A program made the position numbers and the translations under genes. From Treponema sp. (GTDB taxonomy: Bacteria > Spirochaetota > Spirochaetia > Treponematales > Breznakiellaceae): a stretch of DNA of 21,345 nt. Below the pieces are notes generated by a model that was not told where the DNA came from, ran no database searches, and saw only the letters and a program-made list of their open reading frames with translations. The stretch is from the NCBI GenBank assembly GCA_031266095.1, contig JAISBR010000138.1, forward strand, positions 1 through 21,345. Direction: 5' to 3'. Numbering within the stretch: the stretch's first letter is position 1; every line of letters begins with the position of its first letter. Positions 1-7,098 of the stretch are shown here, in pieces.

Positions 1-1
1 C

Positions 2-52
2 AGTAAAGCGGTACCGGTGGAGGAACTGGCCCGACAGGCACTAACAGCGTAA
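2..52 (+). CDS. C-terminal tail of an unidentified protein (partial)
   Basis: An open frame enters from the left edge and ends at TAA 50-52, reading SKAVPVEELARQALTA. The residues look like an ordinary helical protein C-terminus, and a hairpin follows 20 bases later. Sixteen residues are too few to name a family, and this could be a chance open frame. Confidence 0.35.
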   Translation, partial: SKAVPVEELARQALTA

Positions 53-72
53 TTTCTGGACCAGGAGCAGTC

Positions 73-105
73 AGGGAAAAATCTGAAAAAACATCAGATT
101 TCCCT
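73..105 (+). terminator. Hairpin after the left-edge gene
   Basis: The arms at 73-86 and 94-105 (AGGGAAAAATCTGA and TCAGATTTCCCT) pair over 12 positions with a two-A bulge and an A-rich loop. It lies just after the stop at 52. No T-tract follows on +, so it is a weak intrinsic terminator or a 3'-end stabiliser. Confidence 0.4.
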
Positions 106-286
106 TGACACGAAACATAGGAGTCGCATCGAACCGGAGGTTCGCAGTCGAAAAAGGAAGAGCAAAAAAGGACCTAAAAGAAAAAACGTATTCGACTTAT
201 TTGGCGGTTAAAACTTCTTCCAAAACATGGCAGTTTCCCGGAACATGAAAGTAAATGCCGATGCCCTGGCACCTGCGGCGGGGTTG

Positions 287-316
287 TTGATTTGCGCCGT
301 GAAACCTGTGTATAGT
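287..316 (+). promoter_or_regulatory. Candidate sigma-70 promoter of the malic enzyme
   Basis: TTGATT at 287-292 and TATAGT at 311-316 are 18 bases apart (4/6 and 5/6 consensus matches). Transcription would begin near 323, giving a leader of about 30 bases that contains the AAGGAGG ribosome-binding site for GTG 353. It would exclude translation from ATG 227. Confidence 0.4.
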
Positions 317-352
317 GGTGAAACCGGCGTACGGATGAAGGAGGCGGAACCA

Positions 353-1525
353 GTGGATTACGCGCAAGTATCGCTGCAAAAACATTTCGAATGGCGGGGC
401 AAGCTGGAAACGGTCCCTAAAATGCCGGTACTGGACCGGAACGATCTATCCCTGGCCTATACCCCCGGCGTTGCCCAGCCTTGTCTTGAAATACAAAAAA
501 ACCCGGAAAAAATCTGGGATCTTACCGGGCGCTGGAATACTGTGGCGGTGGTTACCGACGGCAGCGCGGTGCTGGGCCTGGGTGATATCGGTCCCGAGGC
601 GGGTATGCCTGTTATGGAAGGAAAATGCGTTTTGTTCAAGGCTTTCGGCGGTGTTGACGCGGTGCCGCTGTGCGTCCGCTCAAAGGATGTTGACGAAATT
701 GTAAATACGGTGCGGCTGCTGGCCGGCAGTTTCGGCGGTATCAATCTGGAAGATATCTCCGCCCCCCGCTGTTTTGAGATCGAGCGTAAGCTCAAAACCT
801 GCTGCGATATCCCGGTTTTTCACGATGACCAGCATGGAACCGCGGTGGTCGTACTGGCGGCCATGATCAACGCCCTTAATCTTACCGGTAAAAAGATGGA
901 ACACATCAGCGTAGTAACCAACGGCGCCGGCGCGGCGGGAGTGGCCATTATCAAGCTGCTCATAGCCATGGGACTTCAAGATGTTGTCATGTGCGACCGG
1001 CAGGGCGCTATTTACAAGGGCAGGGATAACCTGAACAGCGAAAAGGAAGAGATGGCGGAAATCTGTAACCGGGATATGAAGAAGGGAACCCTGGCGGACG
1101 TCATAAAAGGGGCGGATGTATTTATCGGCGTTTCGGCGCCCGGTACGGTAACTCCCGATATGGTACGAACCATGGCAAAAGACCCTATCCTGTTCCCCAT
1201 GGCCAACCCGACGCCTGAGATCATGCCCGATGCGGCAATCAAAGCCGGCGCCGCAGTTGTCGGTACCGGACGCAGCGATTTCGCCAACCAGATAAACAAT
1301 GTGCTCGCCTTCCCCGGTATTTTCCGGGGAACCCTTGATGTGCGGGCCAGCGACATTAACGATGAAATGAAAATCGCCGCCTCATACGCGCTGGCGGGGC
1401 TTATTCCGGATAACGAGCTGAAAGCCGGCTATATCATTCCCGCCCCCTTTGATTCCCGGGTAAAGGACGCGGTAGCGAAAGCGGTTGCCGAAGCGGCGGG
1501 CAAAAGCGGAGTAGCGAGAATTTAG
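353..1525 (+). CDS. NAD(P)-dependent malic enzyme (oxaloacetate-decarboxylating type)
   Basis: Oxidative decarboxylation of malate to pyruvate and CO2 with NAD(P)H production, in the cytosol. The 390-residue length fits the short bacterial malic enzymes. Visible family motifs are AYTPGV near residue 35 (catalytic Tyr), EGKCVLFK with the catalytic Lys near 91, NLEDI near 131, the metal-binding HDDQHGT near 157 and the dinucleotide loop GAGAAG at 191-196. I chose GTG 353 because a full AAGGAGG sits at 338-344 with eight bases of spacing, and family members begin with a similar DYxxxSLxxH segment. ATG 335 (weak site) and ATG 227 are in-frame alternatives. The gene stands alone on + and converges on coaD. 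Whether NAD or NADP is used cannot be decided by eye. Confidence 0.93.
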   Translation: MDYAQVSLQKHFEWRGKLETVPKMPVLDRNDLSLAYTPGVAQPCLEIQKNPEKIWDLTGRWNTVAVVTDGSAVLGLGDIGPEAGMPVMEGKCVLFKAFGGVDAVPLCVRSKDVDEIVNTVRLLAGSFGGINLEDISAPRCFEIERKLKTCCDIPVFHDDQHGTAVVVLAAMINALNLTGKKMEHISVVTNGAGAAGVAIIKLLIAMGLQDVVMCDRQGAIYKGRDNLNSEKEEMAEICNRDMKKGTLADVIKGADVFIGVSAPGTVTPDMVRTMAKDPILFPMANPTPEIMPDAAIKAGAAVVGTGRSDFANQINNVLAFPGIFRGTLDVRASDINDEMKIAASYALAGLIPDNELKAGYIIPAPFDSRVKDAVAKAVAEAAGKSGVARI

Positions 1526-1536
1526 GCTCTGGTGCC

Positions 1537-1584
1537 TGTCCCAAAACTAATTGACTATGCGCTCCCGCGCATGGTTTTGGGACA
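1537..1584. terminator. Nested inverted repeat between convergent malic enzyme and coaD
   Basis: Outer arms TGTCCCAAAAC (1537-1547) and GTTTTGGGACA (1574-1584) match perfectly. Inside them is a second perfect hairpin, ATGCGC (1557-1562), loop TCCC, GCGCAT (1567-1572). The two stems are separated by an asymmetric internal loop. The position between two convergent stop codons fits a bidirectional terminator, but no long T-run follows on either strand, so a small repeat element is an alternative. Confidence 0.5.
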
Positions 1585-1591
1585 ATCTCCA

Positions 1592-2068
1592 TTAACTAAA
1601 CTTTTTCCTGAGCGCCTCCGCCACGAGGGGAGGGGCCATACCGGCGAGGTTACCGTGAAAAGAGGCCAGTTCCTTGATGGACGAGGAATGGAGCACAAAA
1701 TATTCCGGGGCGGTAGTCATAAAAATGGTCTCAATCCGGGGATCGAGGGCCCTGTTCATCATGGAAAGCTCGAATTCATAAGAAAAATCATCCATGCCCC
1801 GCAGCCCCCGGACCAGCAGCTTGATGCCCTGTTTCTGCAAAAAATCCACAATCAGGGTATCGCAGACCGTGACCGACACATTTTTCCGGTCCGCGGCAAG
1901 CTGTCGGAGCATTGAAATCCGTTCTTCAGCGGCAAAAAGGTACTTTTTCTGCCGGTTTTCCGCCACCACTACCAGCAGCTCATCAAAAACAGCGGCGGCC
2001 CGCTGGATGATATTGAGATGCCCCAGAGTGGGAGGATCAAAGGAACCTGGAAACGCGGCTTTTAACAT
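1592..2068 (-). CDS. coaD: Phosphopantetheine adenylyltransferase
   Basis: It transfers AMP from ATP to 4'-phosphopantetheine, giving dephospho-CoA, the penultimate step of coenzyme A synthesis. The 158-residue protein has the usual CoaD length. It starts with the nucleotidyltransferase signature GSFDPPTLGHLNII at 8-21 (the T/HxGH motif, His17). VRGLR lies at 87-91, and the C-terminal SSSIKE at 128-133 corresponds to the family ISSTxVR/KE motif. ATG 2068 is the natural start because the family begins only a few residues before the GSFDP motif. The gene is transcribed leftward, alone, divergent from the lipoprotein gene at 2186. Confidence 0.96.
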   Translation of the reverse strand: MLKAAFPGSFDPPTLGHLNIIQRAAAVFDELLVVVAENRQKKYLFAAEERISMLRQLAADRKNVSVTVCDTLIVDFLQKQGIKLLVRGLRGMDDFSYEFELSMMNRALDPRIETIFMTTAPEYFVLHSSSIKELASFHGNLAGMAPPLVAEALRKKFS

Positions 2069-2147
2069 ACCCTGACCATAACAGGCAAGGGGGTATCGGT
2101 CAAGGGGAAGGCAATATTAAAATTAAAGAATTTCGGATAAAAGAGAT

Positions 2148-2176
2148 TTGACAGAAAGCCCCTAATTCAATAAGAT
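2148..2176 (+). promoter_or_regulatory. Sigma-70 promoter of the lipoprotein/HEAT operon
   Basis: A perfect TTGACA (2148-2153) is followed after exactly 17 bases by TAAGAT (2171-2176, 4/6). Transcription would start around 2182-2184, only a few bases before ATG 2186, so the message would be nearly leaderless. Confidence 0.5.
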
Positions 2177-2185
2177 GTATTTATT

Positions 2186-2743
2186 ATGAAGAGGTTGCAG
2201 ATAGTCATACTATCTCTCTTTATGCTGATAACGCTCCTCTCCTGTGGCTCGGAGTCGGAACCGCTTTCCGGGCCGTCACCGGAAGTAATTTCCGCCCCTC
2301 TTCTCGGGGCAATTGTAGAGGAAACTCCCCCGCTTACACGGGAACCGGCTTTTAATCCTGTCGATATCAGCCAAGAGGTTTTTGATTCCACCAAGGTTGA
2401 GGTACAGAAGTTTATTATGGATCTTAACCAGATAATCCGGGGCAGAAATTACAATGCCTGGAGAACCGTTCTTTCGGATGACTATTTCCGAACGATTTCA
2501 TCTTCCCAATTTCTGGCGACTATTTCCGACTTACCGGCTATGAAAACGAGAAAGATTGTCCTCAAAAACCCGCAGGACTATTTTAACTATGTAGTGGTCC
2601 CCTCGCGGGCTAATGATCGGGTTGATGATATTGAATTTTTGAGCCGAAACAGGGTTAAGGTATATACACTCAATGCAAACGGCGAGCGGCTGCGTCTGTA
2701 TGACCTGGAACATACTGGAAATACCTGGATAATAATTAACTAG
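2186..2743 (+). CDS. Predicted lipoprotein, function unknown
   Basis: A 185-residue protein with a lipoprotein signal peptide: a short basic start (MKR), a hydrophobic stretch and LLSC with Cys20 as the lipidation site. It is therefore expected to be anchored on the periplasmic side of the inner or outer membrane. The following 30-40 residues are a Ser/Pro/Glu-rich linker. Residues from about 70 (VEVQKFIMDLNQ onward, with a W and the DDYF segment) look like a small alpha/beta fold, possibly NTF2-like, but this is only an impression. No Shine-Dalgarno sequence is visible before ATG 2186; the start is fixed by the signal peptide. It is followed after 21 bases by the HEAT-repeat gene, presumably in one transcript. 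Confidence 0.75.
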   Translation: MKRLQIVILSLFMLITLLSCGSESEPLSGPSPEVISAPLLGAIVEETPPLTREPAFNPVDISQEVFDSTKVEVQKFIMDLNQIIRGRNYNAWRTVLSDDYFRTISSSQFLATISDLPAMKTRKIVLKNPQDYFNYVVVPSRANDRVDDIEFLSRNRVKVYTLNANGERLRLYDLEHTGNTWIIIN

Positions 2744-2764
2744 GGAATTTTGAAGGAGAAATAC

Positions 2765-3481
2765 ATGTTAATGAATAAGTGTTTTCTTACTAGTGTAGCG
2801 GCCTTCATCGTGGTATCCGCGGTGATGGGGCAGACTTCCAACCAGGAAATGTCGGTTGAGGAATCCTATCTTCAAGAATCTATTGAATTGATGGTTATTC
2901 GGGAGACAAGCCGGGCGGACAGCAGGGATCAGAAATTGGTAGCCCTTGAGTATATCAGTGAGGCTATCGGGCGCGGTAATAAAGGAGAGGATATCCGCGA
3001 GACCCTGGAATACCTTTCCATGGAAGGAGTGATGAACAAGTCAAGGGAGAACGGCCGCTTGATAAATAACTTCCCCGATGTGCGCCGGCAGGCGGTAAAA
3101 TACCTGGGTGAGCTTGGAACAGCGGAGGCGAAAAACACCCTCCTCAAGGTGTGCCTTGCCGACAATGAGCCCATGGTGCTGCAGGAAGCGGTAAAGTCCC
3201 TTGGGGATATCGGCTTGAACGATAATGACGAAACGGTCAGCACGATCAGTTGGATTGTTAACCGCTTCGATGTGCTCAACCCCGATAACCTTCTTGCCCT
3301 TTCGGCGATAGACGCCTTTGCCAAAATCGCCGCGAAGAACAACGGTATCAAAGATCCTGCCGTCATACGGATTCTCCTCCGCATTTCCGATGGACTGTAT
3401 ATTAAACCGGTTCAGGAGCGGGCTAAGCAGCTGGTAATAGATCTGCGTAAATATAACGCCCCGGATCAATCCAGAAATTAG
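2765..3481 (+). CDS. Exported HEAT-repeat protein
   Basis: A 238-residue protein. The N-terminus MLMNKCFLTSVAAFIVV followed by SAVMGQ is a signal peptide, probably cleaved near Gly/Gln, so the protein is periplasmic. From about residue 95 it contains helical repeats of HEAT/PBS-lyase type: segments reading DVRRQAVKYLGELG and MVLQEAVKSLGDIG show the typical repeat phasing, with a further weaker repeat around the ALSAIDAFAKIA segment. Such repeats normally make a protein-binding solenoid. I chose ATG 2765 because an AAGGAGA site lies five bases upstream; the frame is open from TTG 2750, but that would swallow the ribosome-binding site, and ATG 2771 is a second option. It is the second gene after the lipoprotein, hinting at a shared envelope role. 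Confidence 0.75.
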   Translation: MLMNKCFLTSVAAFIVVSAVMGQTSNQEMSVEESYLQESIELMVIRETSRADSRDQKLVALEYISEAIGRGNKGEDIRETLEYLSMEGVMNKSRENGRLINNFPDVRRQAVKYLGELGTAEAKNTLLKVCLADNEPMVLQEAVKSLGDIGLNDNDETVSTISWIVNRFDVLNPDNLLALSAIDAFAKIAAKNNGIKDPAVIRILLRISDGLYIKPVQERAKQLVIDLRKYNAPDQSRN

Positions 3482-3504
3482 AAAATGATCCTGCTTTCAT
3501 CGCC

Positions 3505-3537
3505 GGCCACCATGGGGAGTTTTTCTCTATGATGGCC
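3505..3537. terminator. Imperfect hairpin between convergent genes
   Basis: GGCCACCATGGGGAG and CTCTATGATGGCC can pair imperfectly around a TTTTT loop. It sits between the stop of the HEAT-repeat gene (3481) and the end of the - strand lipoprotein gene (3560). Pairing is interrupted, so this is a weak call. Confidence 0.3.
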
Positions 3538-3559
3538 GCAAAGTTGAAAACCGGGAAAT

Positions 3560-4105
3560 TTATGACCAGCCGTCAGGCGGATTAATGCCGATAACAAACT
3601 TCTTGTCGGTGCTTCGGTCTTTTGATTTCTTGATTGGCCAGGAATATCCGCCTTCCGAGGCGAATGAAGGGCTGTCTGTATAGACATATACCTGTCCGGC
3701 ATAGGTTCCCCCCGCCAGCGCCGAGGTAACTTTTACACTTGACGGATACAAATATCCGTTCATCTCGGTTACGATAATGTCCTGATTGACATAATTTTCA
3801 ATTTCCACCTCAATTTTGTCTCTATCCACAAAGCGGATATCGTATATATCGCCGTTGTTTTGCTGCCAGGTGGCATAAGGCGGCTCTATCTTGATAATAT
3901 CCGCCCGTCCCCGCGTTTCAGAATCCCTGCTGAGAGATTCACCCGGATTCAGCGTAAACGATTCCCCTGCCGCGTTTTTAAAGGTAATGGACCAGGAAGA
4001 ATTGTTGGTGTACACCAGCGAGGGATACGTACCGGGATACGCATCGGATTTGCAGGAAGCATACACCAGAACTATCACCGTAAACAGTAAGACAGCCTTT
4101 TTCAT
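3560..4105 (-). CDS. Predicted lipoprotein, function unknown
   Basis: The protein has 181 residues when started at ATG 4105. MKKAVLLFTVIVLVYASC is a lipoprotein signal with Cys18; the Y-A-S-C lipobox is non-canonical but within the looser spirochaetal range. The mature part is rich in Asn, Ser, Tyr and Gly and in beta-strand patterns (LVYTNNSSWSITF, IEVEIENYVNQDIIVTEM), consistent with a small beta-sandwich surface or periplasmic domain. I do not recognise a family. The frame continues upstream to 4159, but those residues come from a transposase remnant. ATG 4120 (MFKKTMKK) is an alternative start. No good Shine-Dalgarno site is visible for any of them. Confidence 0.65.
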   Translation of the reverse strand: MKKAVLLFTVIVLVYASCKSDAYPGTYPSLVYTNNSSWSITFKNAAGESFTLNPGESLSRDSETRGRADIIKIEPPYATWQQNNGDIYDIRFVDRDKIEVEIENYVNQDIIVTEMNGYLYPSSVKVTSALAGGTYAGQVYVYTDSPSFASEGGYSWPIKKSKDRSTDKKFVIGINPPDGWS

Positions 4106-4120
4106 AGTTTTCTTAAACAT

Positions 4121-4280
4121 TCGGGATGAACAGACTTTGGTCATGTATCCATATACCATATATAAACAGCTTGGTCATCATCTCAGGATGATACCTGCTT
4201 GCCCCGCCGCCCACCCGGTATTTCCTCAGCAGCCTTTCTATCCCCATCGCGTCTGTCAGGCGTAAATTGACGCTCTTGCG
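4121..4280 (-). pseudogene. Transposase N-terminal remnant (DUF772/IS1182-IS5-like)
   Basis: On the - strand, the frame through ATG 4247 reads SVNLRLTDAMGIERLLRK, then YRVGGGASRYHPEMMTKLFI, then YG. Reading continues in another frame as YGYMTKVCSSR. This matches the pattern of the transposase N-terminal domain in IS1182/IS5-type elements (Y-x-P-x-M-M ... YGY ... SSR). The two frames are split by a tandem copy of the 7-mer CCATATA (+ strand, 4149-4155 and 4156-4162). Removing one copy restores the single frame. Nothing of the catalytic DDE part is present, so it is a dead fragment. It lies between dus and the lipoprotein gene and supplies the spurious upstream extension of the latter. Confidence 0.65.
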
Positions 4281-4304
4281 TGGAGCGGCAGGTAATTAAG
4301 CTCA

Positions 4305-4331
4305 ATGAGCCTCCGCCTGGCGGAGGCTCAT
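4305..4331 (-). terminator. Strong hairpin at the end of dus
   Basis: A perfect 13-base inverted repeat, ATGAGCCTCCGCC (4305-4317) and GGCGGAGGCTCAT (4319-4331), GC-rich with a minimal loop. It overlaps the stop codon of the dus gene (4328-4330). The downstream - strand sequence is only moderately T-rich. It probably acts as a terminator or 3' stabiliser. Confidence 0.55.
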
Positions 4332-5338
4332 GTCTCCGGAGAGGCACATGAAAGGAAGGTCTCTTCCCCGTGTTCCGAAAAATATCCCCGCCAGCATCGT
4401 TCAACTCCCGTCAGGTTCTCTTCCCGGTTCAGTAAGGTTTTAAGGTAATTCCCCCATTTTAGATTATCGCAAAAAAGGCTGAAAAACCGCCTCGTTCTGG
4501 AAAGATAGAATTCCGGCGGCTGACAGCGGGCCAGAAATTCCAAAAATCGCAGGCCGGTTTCCTCAAGATTGATGCAAAAATTCTCGTATGGGATGTGCGA
4601 AAGCCCGGAAGCGGATACGGTATCCGGGGCTTGCGCCTCAAGTATCCGCGCCCGGGCAAAAATCCAGGGCTGCCGTACCGCAGCCCGGCCCGCCATGACC
4701 GCGTCACAGGGACCGGCCGCCCGGCGGCAAAGCTCCGCTGCGGAAGCAATATCCCCGTTGCCGGCCACCGGGATATGGAGTTCCCGCCGCAAGCCGCCAA
4801 CATAAGCCCAGCGGGCAAGGCGCTTGAACTTTTCTCCGGCGGTCCGGGGGTGGAGGATGATAAGATCTGTTCCCTCAGCCTCCAAACGACGGCAAAAACG
4901 AACCAAATACTCAAAATCATCTTGAAAACCGATACGGAGTTTGACGCTGAGCCTATGCCTGACCTTCCTCCGGACTTGAGAGACAAGCTCTCCTGCCCGG
5001 TCTATTGAGGCCATCCAGGCCACTCCGGCGCCGGTTTTACGGATTAGCGGGGCTGAACAGCCCATGTTGAGGTCGATTCCGGCGCATTCCCGCAGGTCCA
5101 AAAGGGCCGCGGCCTTGGCAATTTGTCGGGAATCGGCGCCTGTAAGCTGGTAGACCAGTTTTTCCGGCCGGGGGCCGCCGTCAATATACCAGGATTCAAA
5201 GGGAGCACCGGCCAGAAGAGCGCCGGCGCTGATCATTTCGGTAAAATACCCATCGCAGCCGCCAAAGCCTTCGATAAGCTCCCTCAGCGCCCGATGACTC
5301 AGTTCCGCCATTGGAGCCAGAAGAAAAGGTATGCTCAT
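4328..5338 (-). CDS. dus: tRNA-dihydrouridine synthase (Dus family)
   Basis: An FMN-dependent enzyme that reduces uridine to dihydrouridine in the D-loop of tRNAs, using NADPH, in the cytosol. At 336 residues it has the family length. The N-terminus has the PFLLAPMAELSHRALR segment typical of Dus. NMGCSAP (91-97) carries the catalytic Cys94, and VKLRIG (132-137) follows. HPRT (163-166) with EKFKRLARW comes next, then the FMN phosphate-binding GNGDI and MAGRAAVRQPWIF. The C-terminal helical tRNA-binding part (about 250-336) is present. ATG 5338 puts PFLLAPM close to the start as in relatives; TTG 5353 is an in-frame alternative. Neither has a clear ribosome-binding site. The gene is divergent from the CheY-like gene. 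The Dus subtype is not settled here. Confidence 0.9.
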   Translation of the reverse strand: MSIPFLLAPMAELSHRALRELIEGFGGCDGYFTEMISAGALLAGAPFESWYIDGGPRPEKLVYQLTGADSRQIAKAAALLDLRECAGIDLNMGCSAPLIRKTGAGVAWMASIDRAGELVSQVRRKVRHRLSVKLRIGFQDDFEYLVRFCRRLEAEGTDLIILHPRTAGEKFKRLARWAYVGGLRRELHIPVAGNGDIASAAELCRRAAGPCDAVMAGRAAVRQPWIFARARILEAQAPDTVSASGLSHIPYENFCINLEETGLRFLEFLARCQPPEFYLSRTRRFFSLFCDNLKWGNYLKTLLNREENLTGVERCWRGYFSEHGEETFLSCASPET

Positions 5339-5363
5339 AGTTCTGAAGTTCAATATACTCTAC

Positions 5364-5392
5364 TTGACTTGTTTCATTCTATGCCATACAGT
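5364..5392 (+). promoter_or_regulatory. Candidate sigma-70 promoter of the CheY-FDP unit
   Basis: TTGACT (5364-5369) and TACAGT (5387-5392) are separated by 17 bases (5/6 and 4/6). Transcription would start near 5399, just before the AGGAG ribosome-binding site at 5402-5406. Confidence 0.4.
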
Positions 5393-5414
5393 ATAAAGAA
5401 TAGGAGCGTACCGC

Positions 5415-5852
5415 ATGATAGCAAAGAGTGATATGCCCAGCATTAACGAGAAAGCGGCTGAGGGAATAAAACCTGAGGGTGTTCCATATCGGGTTCTCAT
5501 CGTGGATGATTCGATGTTCATCGCAAAACAACTCGGTCAAATTTTTACTTCCGAAGGTTTTGAAATCGCGGATACTGCCGCGGATGGTGCCCAAGGGATA
5601 GAAAAATATAAAGCCCTGCACCCCGAGATAGATCTGGTTACCATGGATATTACCATGCCGGTTATGGATGGTGTTTCCGCATTGGAAAAGATACTGGAAT
5701 TTGACAAGTCAGCCAATGTGATTATGGTCAGTGCATTAGGTAAGGAGGATGTAGTTAAAAAATGCCTCCTGATGGGCGCGAAAAGTTACATTGTCAAGCC
5801 GCTGGACCGGAAAAAGGTGCTTGAGCGGGTTGTCTCCGTCTTGAAACGATAA
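5415..5852 (+). CDS. CheY-like single-domain response regulator
   Basis: A 145-residue protein that is only a receiver domain, preceded by about 26 extra residues with no recognisable fold. The domain runs from VLIVDDS (Asp31/Asp32, Mg2+ site) through VTMDITMPVMDG (phosphoacceptor Asp78) and MVSALG (Ser106) to VKPLDRKKV (Lys128). All catalytic residues of a phosphorylatable receiver are therefore present. There is no output domain, so it should act by protein contact, as CheY does at the flagellar switch, or in a phosphorelay. AGGAG lies eight bases before ATG 5415. The flavodiiron gene follows after 19 bases, so the two are probably co-transcribed. No kinase or chemotaxis gene is adjacent, and its partner is unknown. 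Confidence 0.9.
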   Translation: MIAKSDMPSINEKAAEGIKPEGVPYRVLIVDDSMFIAKQLGQIFTSEGFEIADTAADGAQGIEKYKALHPEIDLVTMDITMPVMDGVSALEKILEFDKSANVIMVSALGKEDVVKKCLLMGAKSYIVKPLDRKKVLERVVSVLKR

Positions 5853-5871
5853 CTCCGGCCCTATAGTCATT

Positions 5872-7086
5872 ATGAAAGCACAACTCATTACAGAAGGCGT
5901 CTATTGTCTTCATGCAGATATTTATACGAACGACTTGTTTGAGGGGATTTGGCCCATCCCCAAGGGCGTTTCTCTTAATGCTTATATTGTAAAGGGTGAA
6001 AAAACTGCCCTCATCGATCTGGTTCGGGATTGGGCAAGCGCGCCTAAACAGCTTGCGGACTGCCTGTCTTCCATCGGATTGTCTTTTTCGAATATCGACT
6101 ATCTGATCCTCAATCATCTGGAACCGGATCACACGGGCTGGCTTAAGGAATTCAGGGAGATGAATCCGGGGGCGGAGATTCTCGCCACCCCAAAGGGCTG
6201 TAACCTGATCAAGTGTTTTTACAAGGTTGAAACCGGACTGCGGCCGGTCAAAAACGGAGATACGCTGGATTTGGGGGCCGGCAGGGTTTTGAGTTTTTTG
6301 GAAACTCCCAATATCCACTGGCCGGAGACCATGATCACCTGGGACCTGTCCTCCGGTGTCCTTTTCACCTGCGACGCTTTCGGTTCTTTCGGCGCCCTGG
6401 GGGAACGTGTCTTTGACGATGAATTTGAGGAGAGCGAGCACGCTTTTTTTGAGGAAGAATGCCTGCGTTATTACGCGAATATTGTTTCCTCTTTTTCAAG
6501 TTTTGTTGAAAAGGCGGTACAAAAAACGGCGGACTTACCCGTCAAATGTGTCGCCCCCAGCCATGGTATGGTCTGGCGACGGGAGCCGAAAGCGATAATC
6601 GACCGTTATATGACGTACGCTTCATGGGCCAAGGGGCCGGCGGAAAAAAGTATCGCCGTTATCTGGGGTTCCATGTACGGCAATACCGAGGCCGGGCTTA
6701 ATGCCGTTGTCCGGGGTATTGAAAGAGAAGGGGTTCCCTGTACCAAACGTAAAATTCCGGACGAAAATATCTCCTGGGTGTTGATGGATGCCTATAAAAG
6801 TTCCGCGCTGGTGCTTGCCATGCCCACCTACGAGTACGCCATGTTCCCCCCTATGTCCTACATACTGGACATTTTCCGGCGCAAGCATATTTATGGAAAA
6901 AAAGTGCTGCGTATCGGTTCCTGGGGTTGGATCGGAGGGGCGAAAAAAGACTACGAAGCGGCCATAGAAAGCCTCAAATGGGAGAGTATTGAATCCTACG
7001 AATGGCCGGGTTTCCCTGCCGCGGAAGACCTGCGGGCGCTGGAGGAACGGGGAGCGGAACTGGCGCGGGCGGTCAAAAGCCTTTAA
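5872..7086 (+). CDS. A-type flavodiiron protein (FprA-like O2/NO reductase)
   Basis: A cytosolic enzyme that reduces O2 to water and/or NO to N2O in anaerobes, taking electrons from rubredoxin or a similar donor. Residues 1-250 form the metallo-beta-lactamase-like diiron domain. The iron ligands are in the expected order and spacing: NHLEPDHTG gives His82, Glu84, Asp86 and His87, followed by His149 (NIHWPET), Asp168 (CDAFGSFG) and His231 (PSHGMVW). Residues 258-404 form the flavodoxin domain with the FMN phosphate loop GSMYGNTE (266-273). At 404 residues it is a class A protein without extra C-terminal redox domains. No Shine-Dalgarno is seen before ATG 5872; it may depend on translation of the upstream CheY-like gene, 19 bases away. 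Confidence 0.93.
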   Translation: MKAQLITEGVYCLHADIYTNDLFEGIWPIPKGVSLNAYIVKGEKTALIDLVRDWASAPKQLADCLSSIGLSFSNIDYLILNHLEPDHTGWLKEFREMNPGAEILATPKGCNLIKCFYKVETGLRPVKNGDTLDLGAGRVLSFLETPNIHWPETMITWDLSSGVLFTCDAFGSFGALGERVFDDEFEESEHAFFEEECLRYYANIVSSFSSFVEKAVQKTADLPVKCVAPSHGMVWRREPKAIIDRYMTYASWAKGPAEKSIAVIWGSMYGNTEAGLNAVVRGIEREGVPCTKRKIPDENISWVLMDAYKSSALVLAMPTYEYAMFPPMSYILDIFRRKHIYGKKVLRIGSWGWIGGAKKDYEAAIESLKWESIESYEWPGFPAAEDLRALEERGAELARAVKSL

Positions 7087-7098
7087 CAGGCCGGCGGT

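Larger units (their letters stand above)
53..352. other. Intergenic region before the malic enzyme
   Basis: I see no convincing gene here. It holds the hairpin at 73-105 and a short perfect one at 130-144 (CGAACC, GGA loop, GGTTCG). It also holds the malic enzyme promoter candidate at 287-316. The malic enzyme frame is open back to ATG 227, but the 42 extra residues have no family match that I recognise and lie mostly upstream of the likely transcription start. Confidence 0.45.

Noticed and set aside
4183..4404. 73-codon - strand frame overlapping dus and the transposase remnant
   Set aside because: It is in a different frame from the transposase-like reading and has no sensible start or composition.
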